This document shows positions 1-11,552 of a DNA stretch of 64,000 nucleotides, in pieces; within the stretch, counting starts at the first letter, position 1, and every line of letters begins with the position of its first letter. The notes below the pieces were generated by a model. That model ran no database searches. It was not told the DNA's origin and worked only from the letters and a program-made list of their open reading frames with translations. The position numbers and the translations under genes were made by a program. This DNA comes from Macrostomum hystrix (lineage: Eukaryota; Platyhelminthes; Macrostomidae), in the NCBI GenBank assembly GCA_950097015.1, contig CATNEN010000038.1, positions 20,496,001 through 20,560,000 on the forward strand. Reading direction: 5' to 3'.

Positions 1-71
1 AATAAAAAGTTCTGTTTGATCATCTCCTCAGAGAAACGAAAAGTATTACTAATCCTAAATTAATTCGTCAC

Positions 72-77
72 TTTATT
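72..77 (-). promoter_or_regulatory. Polyadenylation signal AATAAA of the PTB-like gene
   Basis: TTTATT on the plus strand reads AATAAA on the minus strand, about 120 bp after the stop codon at 199. The position suits the 3' end of that transcript. Confidence 0.4.
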
Positions 78-198
78 ACACTACTTATAAAACAATTTCT
101 ATCGTAGCAAGAGTAGTGTGTTTAGCAGAGTAATTTACTCCCGTTTAAAATACAATTTAAATTGAAATGAAAAAATCGTGTCCTTGCTCAGGATAAAA

Positions 199-243
199 TC
201 ATGGCAGATAGCCTAAAGCACTAGCAAAGTCAAATTGCTCAGA

Positions 244-294
<51 letters not shown>

Positions 295-397
295 AAACTG
301 AAATCGATCTGGCTGAACAGAGGTTGCCTCGTTTCTACTCGTACTAGATGCAGATCTATTTATTTTTTCTTGCTGTTGTGGAATTGACGATTTCGGA

Positions 398-438
<41 letters not shown>

Positions 439-670
439 AGCATTGTCCAGTCGAGTGGTAGGAAACACTCGAGCCACCGGACGGCTATTTCTGTCGTCTG
501 ACGAGCCGAGACCGGCCCCGGAAAGCTGAGGCATCCTCTGCAGCTGGTGCAGATATCGCAGACTATCTGGGTCAGACGCTGAAGGCAGCTGAGCTGCCGC
601 TGGCTGCTGCTTGAACCGCTCAAAGCGACTGACTAAGCTGGCAACACTGTGAGGCTCTTCAGCCTGTGCT

Positions 671-720
<50 letters not shown>

Positions 721-3700
721 AGCGCTAGTTACACTAGGAATCTGTTGGGAATTCCGGAAGTGAGACTCCTCTAGAATTGTTGACGGTCGCTGCTGATCCA
801 CCGCTTGCAGAGCCGGAGCTCGAGCTCTTCGCTGGATTGCGTGCTGCTGGTCACGTGACTGCTGGTCACGTGACTGCTGGTCACGTGACTGCGTGGCCGA
901 ACGCTTATGCTGCGGTTGCTGCTGCTGCGACCGTGCGATGTTACTGTCCGAGTGGAATTGCGAGCTGCTTGCCAATCCAGTTGATGGTTGACGCTGGCCG
1001 GCCTGCTGCTGAGGTGAACGAGAACAGAATGTAAGCGAAGGCATTGTAAAATTGAAGGACTAAACATACTCAATTTTCGATAAATATCCTCAGTTCTTCT
1101 AGTCAAACTTATTTCTTGTTCGTCAGGAAAACAGCTGAAGTGTTACCACTGAGGATGAGGTTGTAGCCTAGCGTTTTCTGCCTTGCAACAGTTAACCCAG
1201 CTGGGTTAAATGGTTAAATGGGTACCAGCATTAGCTGGCGTAATTGAGGGTGAGTGTGGCGTCTACTCAGACCATGGACTGAACAGCCGTTAGGAAACCA
1301 AATTAATTTGGGGCTTGGAAGCTTGTCATGCAATTTACGCTCCTTGAGGGCAGATGTACACACCTGTGTGAGCGTGCGCTCAGGAGTCAGCGGAATGGAC
1401 AGAACTGCCTCTTCGCTGGCTGCGGGCCACCAAATCACATTCATTATTAACTGTCTGATTTACCAGTTGCTGTTGCATCTCCTGAAAGCCCATGTACTGG
1501 CCACCAAATCACATTCATTATTAACTGTCTGATTTACCAGTTGCTGTTGCATCTCCTGAAAGCCCATGCACTGGCCACCAAATCACATTCATTATTAACT
1601 GTCTGATTTACCAGTTGCTGTTGCATCTCCTGAAAGCCCATGCACTGGCCACCAAATCACATTCATTATTAACTGTCTGATTTACCAGTTGCTGTTGCAT
1701 CTCCTGAAAGCCCATGTACTGGCCACCAAATCACATTCATTATTAACTGTCTGATTTACCAGTTGCTGTTGCATCTCCTGAAAGCCCATGTACTGGCCAC
1801 CAAATCACATTCATTGTTAACTGTCTGATTTACCAGTTGCTGTTGCATCTCCTGAAAGCCCATGTACTGGCCACCAAATCACATTCATTATTAACTGTCT
1901 GATTTACCAGTTGCTGTTGGATCTCCTGAAAGCCCATGTACTGGCCACCAAATCACATTCATTATTAACTGTCTGATTTACCAGTTGCTGTTGCATCTCC
2001 TGAAAACCCATGTACTCGCTCTCCGGTATGTTGAAGGCCTCCAGTTCTTTGTACTTTTCAAATATTGTGCCAGATGCCGAACGCTGTATTAGGGAAGAGG
2101 ATACTGGCTGCTGTTGCTGCTGAATTATCCTCGACGAAGATGACGAAGGCGTTGAAGATGCAGGAGACGATTCGATCACCACGAATGTACCATCCGACGA
2201 CGGCACCAACGAGACGGCGTTTGAGCGAACCAAATTGCCAGATGATTGATAGCGACGATCAGTCGGGTTCTGCAAGTTCAGACTTCTCGGTCAGAATTAC
2301 AAAGCTCAAAACCCCGTTAATTTATGAAAAGAGAACAAGTCTTGGAACCTTGAAGTCAGTCTCACTGCAAAGATCCTATTTATAGTCATATATATAACTA
2401 ATACTGCTACTACCAGCTCTACTTCTAGTGCTAGACTGATAAAATATGACTAGTGATTAAATTTTTACACCGTTCCAAACTGCGCCAGATCTGCAGCCGA
2501 CAGCACAGCCGCAGCTATTGCGCGGCGCTTCTCAATACTGCGTACTGCTTGCTGTTCAGTCCATGGACTGGGGAGACGCCACACCTTACTCTCAATTACC
2601 CCATTCAGCTAACAGCTGGGTGAATTGAAGCAATGCAGAGTTGAGTATCTTGTTAAAGGACAAATATTGTACCAATTTAGGAATCGAACCCACGACCTTC
2701 AAGTTTTGAGTCCGACGCTCTAACCACTAGGCTGCAACTATATATTATTCTATAAATTAAACGTGCCTTAGCCACAGACAAGCCCGACTGCTGTTGTCTC
2801 TGCAGCTGCTGCTGATGTTCAACCGAAAGGCGCCTTCTAGGAGAAGCATTCAACGCTGCAGTTGTCACTAATTGTTGTTGCTGCACCTGCTGTTGCTGCT
2901 GAAGCCCCGTAGCCAAGGCTGGCTGCGAGGCCCATTTGCTGACACCGCCGCTACCATCGACTCCGTCAGCCTGCGCAGGCTGCCACGGGGCATAGTTGAA
3001 GATCGCCTGGCGGCCCCCCTGCTGTTCCACGCGCAGCTTATCTGCCGCGCACCTATCAAAGCGGTCAATGAATTTACGCCCAACCGCTTCGTTCTCGGCC
3101 AGGTAGGCGTGGCACTCGAGAAACTGAATGCCGTAGGGTCGGCGTATCAGGAAGCACACAATTGGCCGCTGGCAGGTCTTGGACAAATTCTTGACGTCCC
3201 GCTTGTGCAACGGGACCAGAACTGCGTCCGGTACAACGTCGGTTGGGTCCGTGTGCCGGCGAAAATAGCCGAAGTGTCGCTTCCGGCCTTTGACGGTGTG
3301 AAACAGCACCAGATCCAGGTAGGTCACACAGTCCAGTGGCCAGGTCTCCTGTTGGAATCGGCGCGCGCCGGCGTCCCAGAATCTGATCTGCATCTCGTGG
3401 CTGCTCACCGCGAGTTTCAGTGCAATTGTGGGGAGTAAAAGTCATTGTAGGTTTCTTGAGTGTGTTGTGGGTTTCCTGAGTGTCTTTTGGGTTTCCTGAG
3501 TGTGTTGTGGGTTTCCTGAGTGTCTTTTGGGTTTCCTGACTGTGTTGTGGGTTTCCTGAGTGTGTTGTCGGTTTCCTGAGGGTATTGTGGGTTTCCTGAA
3601 TGTATTTTGGGTTTCCTGAGTGTGTTGTGGGTTTCCAAGATTTCTTGTGGATTTCAACACAATCGAGGCTTAGCTTAAGCAGTACTCACCCCTCAAATAC

Positions 3701-4091
3701 GAAGGATCTCTCTGGCGCCTTATCACCGCGTGGCTCTTTGCCAGAGAGAAGGCCGGCGGCCAGGTAGATATCACGCAGCGGCTTCTGCACGGAGCCAAAA
3801 CCGGTGTTGTTGGTCGGCCTAGTCAGCGCCTTCTTGCCCAGGAAGGCCATGCGGAATGCAGCGTCCGTAGCGATGCCTGCGTTGTCATTGACAGTGGGGG
3901 AGGCTGCTGGAGTTGCCATGCTCAAATGCTGCTGATGCTGCTGCTGCTGATGCTGCTGCTGCTGATGCTGCTGATGCTGCTGATGCTGATGCTGCTGATG
4001 CTGATGCTGCTGATGCTGATGCTGCTGATGCTGCTGCCCCTGCTTCGACTTTGATTTGGTTCTGCCAAGTAGGCTGAAGCTTAGTTGAAAC
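199..4091 (-). CDS. Q-rich protein with PTB/PID-like domain, multi-exon, 5' end not resolved
   Basis: Probably a cytoplasmic adaptor. Exons read from right to left. About 4091-3690 is open from a possible acceptor (TTTTCAG), carries a Gln/His repeat, and its first usable ATG is at 3919. It ends at a GTGAGT donor. The next exon is 3403 (or 3400, a NAGNAG acceptor) to about 2776; its donor is unresolved. Then come 2269-1982 and 1008-199 (stop at 199). The junctions I could place are phase-compatible. The first two exons give a beta-rich region (FLGKKALTRPT, then CVTYLDLVLFHTV, HFGYFRR and FLECHAYLAENEAVGRKFIDRF) that follows the order of a PTB domain, including its C-terminal helix. This is family reasoning by eye, somewhat like FAM43. 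The rest is low complexity with three pure CAG tracts. A TTTATT at 72-77 gives AATAAA on the minus strand downstream of the stop. The 5' end probably lies beyond the 4.15-4.97 kb array. Confidence 0.6.
247..294 (-). repeat. (CAG)16 polyglutamine tract
   Basis: Sixteen uninterrupted CTG on the plus strand, read as CAG (Gln) in the last exon of the PTB-like gene. It lies near the C-terminus. Confidence 0.9.
400..438 (-). repeat. (CAG)13 polyglutamine tract
   Basis: Thirteen uninterrupted CTG, read as CAG (Gln) in the last exon of the PTB-like gene. Confidence 0.9.
673..720 (-). repeat. (CAG)16 polyglutamine tract
   Basis: Sixteen uninterrupted CTG, read as CAG (Gln) in the last exon of the PTB-like gene. 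A short repeat of SRDQQ codons (TGGTCACGTGACTGC) lies just upstream in protein order, near 842-890. Confidence 0.9.
1205..1424 (+). mobile_element. Chimeric SINE fragment (family B joined to family A)
   Basis: Bases 1225-1290 match the central part of SINE family B in plus orientation (TGTGGCGTCT, then CCATGGACTGAACAGC). From about 1300 the sequence switches to the family A body (ATGCAATTTACGC, then GATGTACACACCTGTGTGAG, then CAGCGGAATGGACAGAACTG). Both parts lack the tRNA-like head. The fragment ends exactly where the 74-bp array begins. It lies in the last intron of the PTB-like gene. Confidence 0.6.
1425..2016 (-). repeat. 74-bp tandem array, 8 copies, each with an exon end and splice donor
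   Basis: The motif GGCCACCAAATCACATTCAT starts at 1425, 1499, 1573, 1647, 1721, 1795, 1869 and 1943, exactly 74 bp apart. On the minus strand every unit contains GGCTTTCAGGAGATGCAACA and CAACTG|GTAAAT. This is the last 10 or so codons of the exon at 2269-1982 plus its donor. The rightmost copy joins the true exon end. Because 74 is not a multiple of 3, read-through shifts frame and soon stops. Confidence 0.92.
2480..2740 (-). mobile_element. SINE family B, nearly full length
   Basis: Read on the minus strand, the head is tRNA-like: GCCTAGTGGTTAGAGCGTCG (box A type), then GGGTTCGATTCC (box B). A body follows, ending in a GC-rich part with GCTGCGGCTGTGCTGTCGGC. Other copies lie at 11.3, 39.8 and 48.4 kb. 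This one sits in an intron of the PTB-like gene. Confidence 0.8.
3446..3655. repeat. 20-bp minisatellite filling an intron
   Basis: About ten copies of a 20-bp unit around GGGTTTCCTGAGTGTGTTGT, with point variants. It occupies nearly the whole intron between the two PTB-like exons (about 3404-3689). Confidence 0.85.
3930..4035 (-). repeat. CAG/CAT trinucleotide tract (Gln/His)
   Basis: A mix of CTG and ATG triplets on the plus strand. In the frame of the ATG at 3919 it reads as Gln and His, so it may be translated if the start is further upstream. Confidence 0.7.
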
Positions 4092-4149
4092 TGAAAATTT
4101 GTTGCAGAATGTTTTCGGGTTTTCTGTTATCTCACAGTGGCATCGGAAA

Positions 4150-4965
4150 AACATGGAATTGGGATCTGTAGATGGAATGGGAATCTGAAGATGGAATCGG
4201 GATCTGTAGATGGTATCGGGATCTGTAGATGGTATCGGGATCTGTAGATCGAATGGGGATCTGTAGATCGAATGGGGATCTGTAGATAGAATCGGGATCT
4301 GTAGATGGTATCGGGATCTGTAGATCGAATGGGGATCTGTAGATAGAATCGGGATCTGTAGATGCAATCGAGATCTGTAGATGGAATCGGGATCTGTTGA
4401 TAGAATCGGGATCTGTAGATAGAATCGGGATCTGTAGATAGAATCGGGATCTGTAGATAGAATCGGGATCTGTAGATGGTATCGGGATCTGTAGATGGTA
4501 TCGGGATCTGTAGATCGAATGGGGATCTGTAGATAGAATGGGTATCTGTAGATAGAATCGGGATCTGTAGATAGAATCGGGATCTGTAGATAGAATGTTG
4601 ATCTGTAGATGGTATCGGGATCTGTAGATGGTATCGGGATCTGTAGTTCGAATGGGGATCTGTAGATAGAATGGGTATCTGTAGATAGAATCGGGATCTG
4701 TAGATAGAATCGGGATCTGTAGATAGAATCGGGATCTGTAGATAGAATGTTGATCTGTAGATATAATCGGGATCTGTAGATAGAGTCAGGATCTGTAGAT
4801 AGAATGGGGATCTGTAGATAGAATGTGGATCTGTAGATAGAATCGGGATCTGTAGATAGAATCGGGATCTGTAGATAGAATCGGGATCTGTAGATAGAAT
4901 CGGGATCTGTTGATGGAATCGGGATCTGTTGATGGAATCGGGATCTGTAGATAGAATCAGGATCT
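4150..4965. repeat. 19-bp minisatellite, about 40 copies
   Basis: The unit is GGGATCTGTAGATAGAATC; successive starts at 4389, 4408 and 4427 confirm a 19-bp period. Variants include GATGGTATC and GATCGAATG. It lies upstream of the visible PTB-like exons, probably in an intron or 5' flank. Confidence 0.92.
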
Positions 4966-5734
4966 ATTTTTTAATAGAAATCTGTTTTTTGTTTACCTAT
5001 TCTACCGTTTTTTATGACTAAACCTTTGAGAACTGGACAATTGTAGCGATCAAGTTGTTAAATTTATTTTCGGTTCAATCAGGAAATGAAACTTACCAAC
5101 GGACCAAACTTTATTTTGTAGTCACTTAAATTTCTATACAAATTTGCGTAGATTTTTCAGTTGAAAATATACCTATTTAGTATTTACCCAGATACAAATT
5201 GGCCCAACGTGGTCTTCCAAGCTTTTCAGCTGCCTATTATAATAACAGACCAGTTGCTTCCCACAAAGTTTTTAACATCTAGCTATATAGGCCACAGTGT
5301 TAGGTCGGTTCTATCAGTCTGTCTTTCTCGCTCTTCGAATACATTTAAATTGCATATCTGGTCTCAAGCTTGCTAATATACAGTCTTCTTGAATTTGTGC
5401 ATTCAGGCATGTCTAGTGGGGTGAGGCAGCTGCTACATAGAATGTACAAAAGTTTTTGCCACGAAAGTGGGGTCAACCGCAGCTGGTACCACACACAGAT
5501 AATAAAATATCACATTGTGCTGTGCATCTGACAGGATATGAATAACAACTTAAGAGTTCTGCATCTTGTTATTGTATTACCTATATCAACATCTATAATT
5601 AATACCTATGGCGATAACATTTCAGTCGCCCAATCTGTTTATAGGATAAAATAATTTCATATAAAGGTCCCATTGTGCCACATCTCACAGATAAATGGCG
5701 GCTTAACAAAAGACCGAAGTGGCGGTTTTTCAAT
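4966..5734. other. Non-coding spacer, no feature seen
   Basis: AT-rich sequence without a supportable exon, RNA gene or repeat array. Confidence 0.5.
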
Positions 5735-6955
5735 GGGGGCGGCACATCAAAAGGCCAAGGTGGCGGCTAGATTTCAAAGGGTGCGGCTCATCAAAAGGCC
5801 ATAGTAGCGGCTAGATTTCAAAGGGTGCGGCTCATCAAAAGGCCAAGGCGGCGGCTAGATTTCAAGGGGTGCGGCTCATCAAAAGCAAAAGGTGGCGGCA
5901 TTTCAAAGGGTGCGGCTCATCAAAAGGCGATGGTAGCGGCTAGATTTCAAAGGGTGCGGCTCATCAAAAGGCCATAGTAGCGGCTAGATTTCAAAGGGTG
6001 CGGCTCATCAAAAGGCGATGGTAGCGGCTAGATTTCAAAGGGTGCGGCTCATCAAAAGGCCAAGGCGGCGGCTAGATTTCAAGGGGTGCGGCTCATCAAA
6101 AGCAAAAGGTGGCGGGATTTCAAAGGGTTGGCTCATCAAAAGCAAAAGGTGGTGGGATTTCAAAGGGGCGGCTCATCAAAAGGCGATGGTGGCGGCTAGA
6201 TTTCAAAGGGAGCGGCTCATTAAAAGGCCATGGTGGCGGCTAGATTTCAAAGGGAGCGGCTCATTAAAAGGCCATGTTGGCGGCTAGATTTCAAAGGGGG
6301 CGGCTCATCAAAAGCAAAAGGTGGCGGCATTTCAAAGGGTGCGGCTCATCAAAAGGCGATGGTAGTGGCTAGATTTCAAAGGGTGCGGCTCATCAAAATG
6401 CCAAGGCGGCGGCTAGATTTCAAGGGGTGCGGCTCATCAAAAGCAAAAGGTGGCGGGATTTCAAAGGGTTGGCTCATCAAAAGCAAAAGGTGGCGGGATT
6501 TCAAAGGGGCGGCTCATCAAAAGCAAAAGGTGGCGGGATTTCAAAGGGTGCGGCTCATCAAAAGGCGATAGTGGCGGCTAGATTTCAAGGGGTGCGGCTC
6601 ATCAAAAGCAAAAGGTGGCGGGATTTCAAAGGGGTGGCTCATCAAAAGCAAAAGGTGGCGGGATTTCAAAGGGGCGGCTCATCAAAAGGCCATGGTGGCG
6701 GCTAGATTTCAAGGGGTGCGGCTCATCAAAATCAAAAGGTGGCGGGATTTCAAAGGGGTGGCTCATCAAAAGCAAAAGGTGGCGGGATTTCAAAGGGGCG
6801 GCTCATCAAAAAGCCATTGGGACGGCATTTCAAAGGGTGCGGCTCATCAAAAAGCCATCAGGGCGGCATTTCAAAGGGTACGTCTCATAAAAAGACCTTT
6901 GGGGTGGCGTTTAAAAAAGGTGCGGCTCATCAAAGAGCCATTGGGGCGGCTCTCT
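5735..6955. repeat. Complex 37-46-bp minisatellite
   Basis: The shared core is GGTGCGGCTCATCAAAAG followed by GCGGCTAGATTTCAAAGG. Shorter and longer unit types alternate (with or without a GCAAAAGGTGGCGG segment), giving a higher-order pattern. It then degenerates to about 6955. Several plus-strand frames are open only because the unit has few stops. Confidence 0.88.
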
Positions 6956-7454
6956 AGGACTCAAATGAGTCGCATGAAAATTCGATGTGCGATGCCGTCA
7001 AACACAAATACCATTACTAGTCGGGGCAAAACAGTAATAAAAAAGTGTGAACAATGCGATAAAAATTGATTTTTAGCATGGATCGGTCATAATTATTAAC
7101 TTTTGCGCCAACAAGACAGTCTGTTGACTAGCAAAAGTACATCCAAGTGACTAACCACAATTACCTATCAATCTCAATTTACACTAGACAATAAACGGCT
7201 TCACTTAAGGTAATTAGAGTTGATCTACTCAAAATCTAAATTTCTAATAAAGCAACTATAAACAATGAGAGTAGTTTTACTTGCATGGACTGCAATGGCC
7301 CAATTTTCCAACTGAATAAACTCAAGAGGCATCGATCGATAGAAAGCTTCCCTCTGATGCCTTTAGTAATCATTCAGTCACCTGTCTAGCTTACGAGCTA
7401 CAGTATATCATGATAGGATAGGAAGGAACATATCAGCGGATAGGAACATCAGGC
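6956..7454. other. Non-coding spacer, no feature seen
   Basis: AT-rich sequence between two arrays. I see no exon, RNA gene or element. Confidence 0.5.
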
Positions 7455-8135
7455 ACTTCAAATCCCTGGAACCCCAAATCCATGGTAGCAATCCCTTCAA
7501 ATCCATGGTAGCTATCCCCAAATCCGTGGTAGCTATCCCCCAAATCCATGGTAGCCCTAGAATCCCAAATCCAAGGTATCTATCCCTCAAATCCTTGTTA
7601 GCAATTCCTCGAATCCTTGATAGTAATCCCTCAAATCCACGTAAGCAATCCCTCAAATCCTTGATAGCAATCCCTCAAATCCTTGATAGCAATCCCTCCA
7701 ATCCTTGATAGCAATCCCTCCAATCCTTGATAGTAATCCCTCAAATCCTTGATAGTAATCCCTCAAATCCTTGATAGCAATCCCTCAAATCCTTGATAGC
7801 AATCCCTCAAATCCTTGATAGTAATCCCTCAAATCCTTGATAGTAATCCCTCAAATCCTTGATAGCAATCCCTCAAATCCTTGATAGCAATCCCTCAAAT
7901 CCTTGATAGCAATCCGTCCAATCCTTGATAGTAATCCCTCAAATCCTTGATAGCAATCCCTCCAATCCTTGATAGCAATCCCTCAAATCCACATAAGCAA
8001 TCCCTCAAATCATGATAGCAATCCCTCAAATCCTTGATAGCAATCCCCCAAATCGACGCAAGCAATCCCTCAAGTCATTGATAGTAATCCCTCAAATCCA
8101 CGTAAGAAATCCCTCAAATCCATTTAAGCAATCGA
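7455..8135. repeat. 22-bp minisatellite, about 30 copies
   Basis: The unit is AATCCCTCAAATCCTTGATAGC (22 bp, core AATCCCTCAAATCCTTGATA), with TAGTAATC and CCACGTAAGC variants at the edges. Confidence 0.9.
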
Positions 8136-8834
8136 CGTCTTGCATTGTGGAGTATCTATGCAAGAATTAAAAGCCAAAAAAAACTTACCGGCATAATTAA
8201 GAAGAGACAAACTGAAGTGTTTTTAACTCAATTTAAACAGGATCTATTATAAAGACTGCATGCTTGGTATCAGAGAATCGGTAGGCATAGTCAATCAATA
8301 AGGAGCCATATTAGGTATTAGTATTAGTATATACATTTACTATCGATACAGCATAGTTTCTTTCGTTTCAGGACTTATAAAGGAGTTTATCATTAAACAA
8401 GCCGGTAGATTAAGAAAATTTGTTGCAGCCAACCACAGCTCGAGATAGTGGCCAAAGCTGCAATGAGTGGGCTTGGGAATACTGTTTCGTATTTCAACCA
8501 AAGCTAATAGTTGTCTGTCTGTCTTGCCGTTACACGCGCAGAAAACTAATGGCTCGTAATGTACATGCTGTACAGATAGCTGGGTGTACAGCACAGACAG
8601 AATACTGTACGTAGAGCACTGTACAGCACCGATCACAGTTTAAAAATGTACTTTTCTATTCGCTTAAATAAGGAAGAGTAAAACGATATAATGATTTACC
8701 TCTGGCTTTAACTGTACCGAAGAAACTGTAGGAAGATGTGGGAAGGCTGATTTTGGGCGTGGACCGCAATGCAAGATCCTCAAATAGCTTTACAGTGTAC
8801 ACTGGCCTTACAACTCATGGGGGGAATACCTCCT
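8136..8834. other. Non-coding spacer
   Basis: There is no supportable gene. Around 8565-8632 the motif TGTACAG recurs several times in both orientations, with no recognised function. Confidence 0.45.
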
Positions 8835-9070
8835 TCTCTATCTCTTATCCTCTCTATCAATCTCCTTCCTTCTCTATCAATATCCTTCCTTCTCTATCAA
8901 TATCCTTCCTTCTCTATCAATCTCCTTCCTTCTCTATCAATATCCTTCCTTCTCTATCAATCTCCTTCCTTCTCTATCAATCTCCTTCATTCTCTATCAA
9001 TCTCCTTCCTTCTCTATCAATCTCCTTCCTTCTCTATCAATCTCCATCCTTTGCTTTCTATCAATCTCCT
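8835..9070. repeat. 20-bp pyrimidine-rich minisatellite
   Basis: About eleven copies of TCTCCTTCCTTCTCTATCAA, with degenerate units at both ends. Confidence 0.9.
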
Positions 9071-9638
9071 TCCCAATCTCTATGTGATTCTTACCCGCCT
9101 CTTTACTTTGTGTTTCTATCATTTTCTATCTATCAATCTACTTAGTTTTCTATCAATCCTCAAGATTATCTCTTTACCACTATCGATTGGAAGCCTCACC
9201 TTTGCTAGTTGCATAATCATTAAGCAAATAGTTATTTGATTTCACAAATCAAAAATTAGTTACTCAACAAGTATTTGAATATTGTAGCTAAATATACGAG
9301 TCATTTGTTTGTCTCACAATTCTCATAATGATATAAGATACGATAAATGTAGGTGTCAAATTTTCTTTCTAGACCTGTCAGTCGAACTGGCAAGGCCTGT
9401 CAATCAATTTGTGCGAGACACGCATTTAAGATCTATACTCTTTAGCCAACCATTTTCCTTTTTGCCTAATAGAATATAAGCAAGGAAGTATTTCCACAGG
9501 CCCCAACAACGTGCCACAGCTTGGAAACCTAATCTATGATTCCCTATGACTCAGACAGTGACCCAGGGGCTGCACAGCAGGCGCACGTGTTTGTCACGCC
9601 AATTTGTCAGTGTGAGTCAGAGACATTATCAGAAACAT

Positions 9639-9675
<37 letters not shown>

Positions 9676-9776
9676 GGCTGCAGTAGTCGTTTTGTTCAGC
9701 ATGACATTGTATTCAAACTTTGCTTACGGATAAAATCGATGGCAACTGACGCATTGGTTACTGACAGTCAAGAATT
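9071..9776. other. Spacer containing a short GCT tract
   Basis: Mostly unremarkable sequence. A (GCT)n tract of about ten triplets lies near 9640-9675. No exon context supports translation. Confidence 0.45.
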
Positions 9777-10806
9777 GGTGTCTATCTGTTTGTATCCTGG
9801 GTGTCTATCTGACTGTATCCTGGGTGTCTATCTGTTTGTATCCTGGGTGTCTATCTGACTGTATCCTGGGTGTCTATCTGTCTGTATCCTGGGTGTCTAT
9901 CTGTCTGTATCCTGGGTGTCTATCTGTCTGTATCCTGGGTGTCTATCTGTCTGTATCCTGGGTGTCTATCTGACTGTATCCTGGGTGTCTATCTGACTGT
10001 ATCCTGGGTGTCTATCTGTCTGTGTCCTGGGTGTCTATCTGTCTGTATCCTGGGTGCCTATCTGACTGTATCCTGGGTGTCTATCTGTCTGTATCCTGGG
10101 TGTTTATCTGTCTGTATCCTGGGTGTCTATCTGTCTGTATCCTGGGTGTCTATCTGTCTGTATCCTGGGTGTCTATCTGTCTGTATCCTGGGTGTCTATC
10201 TGTCTGTATCCTGGGTGTCTATCTGACTGTATCCTGGGTGTCTATCTGTCTGTATCCTGGGTGTCTATCTGTCTGTATCCTGGGTGTCTATCTGACTGTA
10301 TCCTGGGTGTCTATCTGACTGTATCCTGGGTGTCTATCTGTCTGTATCCTGGGTGTCTATCTGTCTGTATCCTGGGTGTCTATCTGACTGTATCCTGGGT
10401 GTCTATCTGTCTGTATCCTGGGTGTCTATCTGACTGTATCCTGGGTGTCTATCTGACTGTATCCTGGGTGTCTATCTGTCTGTATCCTGGGTGTCTATCT
10501 GTCTGTATCCTGGGTGTCTATCTGACTGTATCCTGGGTGTCTATCTGTCTGTATCCTGGGTGTCTATCTGACTGTATCCTGGGTGTCTATCTGTCTGTAT
10601 CCTGGGTGTCTATCTGTTTGTATCCTGGGTGTCTATCTGTTTGTATCCTGGGTGTCTATCTGTTTGTATCCTGGGTGTCTATCTGTTTGTATCCTGGGTG
10701 TCTATCTGTCTGTATCCTGGGTGTCTATCTGTCTGTATCCTGGGTGTCTATCTGTCTGTATCCTGGGTGTCTATCTGTCTGAATCCTGGGTGTCTATCTG
10801 TCTATC
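9777..10806. repeat. 23-bp minisatellite, about 45 copies
   Basis: The unit core is CTGTATCCTGGGTGTCTATC (23-bp period), with CTGTCTG, CTGACTG and CTGTTTG variants distributed in runs. All plus-strand frames stay open across it. Confidence 0.93.
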
Positions 10807-11318
10807 TATTATAGCATTTTAAATACAATTTGATCCTATTTCAAATGAATTTTCGCGCTTAGCTACTCCTCAGTAGTTCGTATGTACTGAAAGTAGTCTG
10901 CCAGGAACGACCTGTCTTTCTAAACTCGCTTGGTAGGCGATTCTAATCACTACTTTATGTGAAGCACATTTGTTAATACAATTTTATTAGTTTCTGTTTT
11001 AGAAAATTGAACAGATCCTTTAAACTTTTACTTAAGCTTGTGTGTGTTTGCCCGTTGTTTAGCTCATGAGAACTAAAAGGAAGTTCTACAAATGTAAACT
11101 TTTAGCCATTTAGCAAGCACGGCCTTAAATAAGTCGTGACGCTTGTTTGTTTATTTTTCACCTTTAAACAAGGTAGCTTAACTATTTGAAAACATCGATA
11201 TCTATTGTATGAGTCAATAAACTTTTGAAAAGAAGGAAACTTAATAATAATTTCTGGCTTAGAAGCTCCAGTTTATATCTGTAAAATGAAAAATTAATTT
11301 AGCAGATGCCTTAATCGG
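10807..11318. other. Non-coding spacer, no feature seen
   Basis: AT-rich sequence without a supportable gene or repeat. Confidence 0.5.
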
Positions 11319-11522
11319 GCCAGATGTGCAGCCGACAGCACAGCCGCAGCTATTGCGCGGCGCATCTGAAGACTGCGTTCAGTCCATGGACTGGGTGGAC
11401 GCCGCACCCACCCTCAATTATCCCAGCTATAAATTTAACTGACTTGTTAATGGACAATCGAAAAGCGAACCTTCGACCTTCAAGTCGTTTGTCCGACGCT
11501 CTAACCACTAGTCAACAACGCC
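11319..11522 (-). mobile_element. SINE family B
   Basis: It matches the 2.5 kb copy: GCCGACAGCACAGCCGCAGC at the 3' side and a tRNA-like head ending near 11515 (GTCCGACGCTCTAACCACTA on the plus strand). Box B is damaged (GCGAACCTTCGACC). Confidence 0.75.
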
Positions 11523-11552
11523 CGCACATTTGAGCACAGCTCAATAGCTAAA

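Noticed and set aside
9777-10822. Frames of CLSVCILGVYL repeats resembling a membrane protein
   Set aside because: Hydrophobic only because the 23-bp unit is pyrimidine-rich; no start or exon context.
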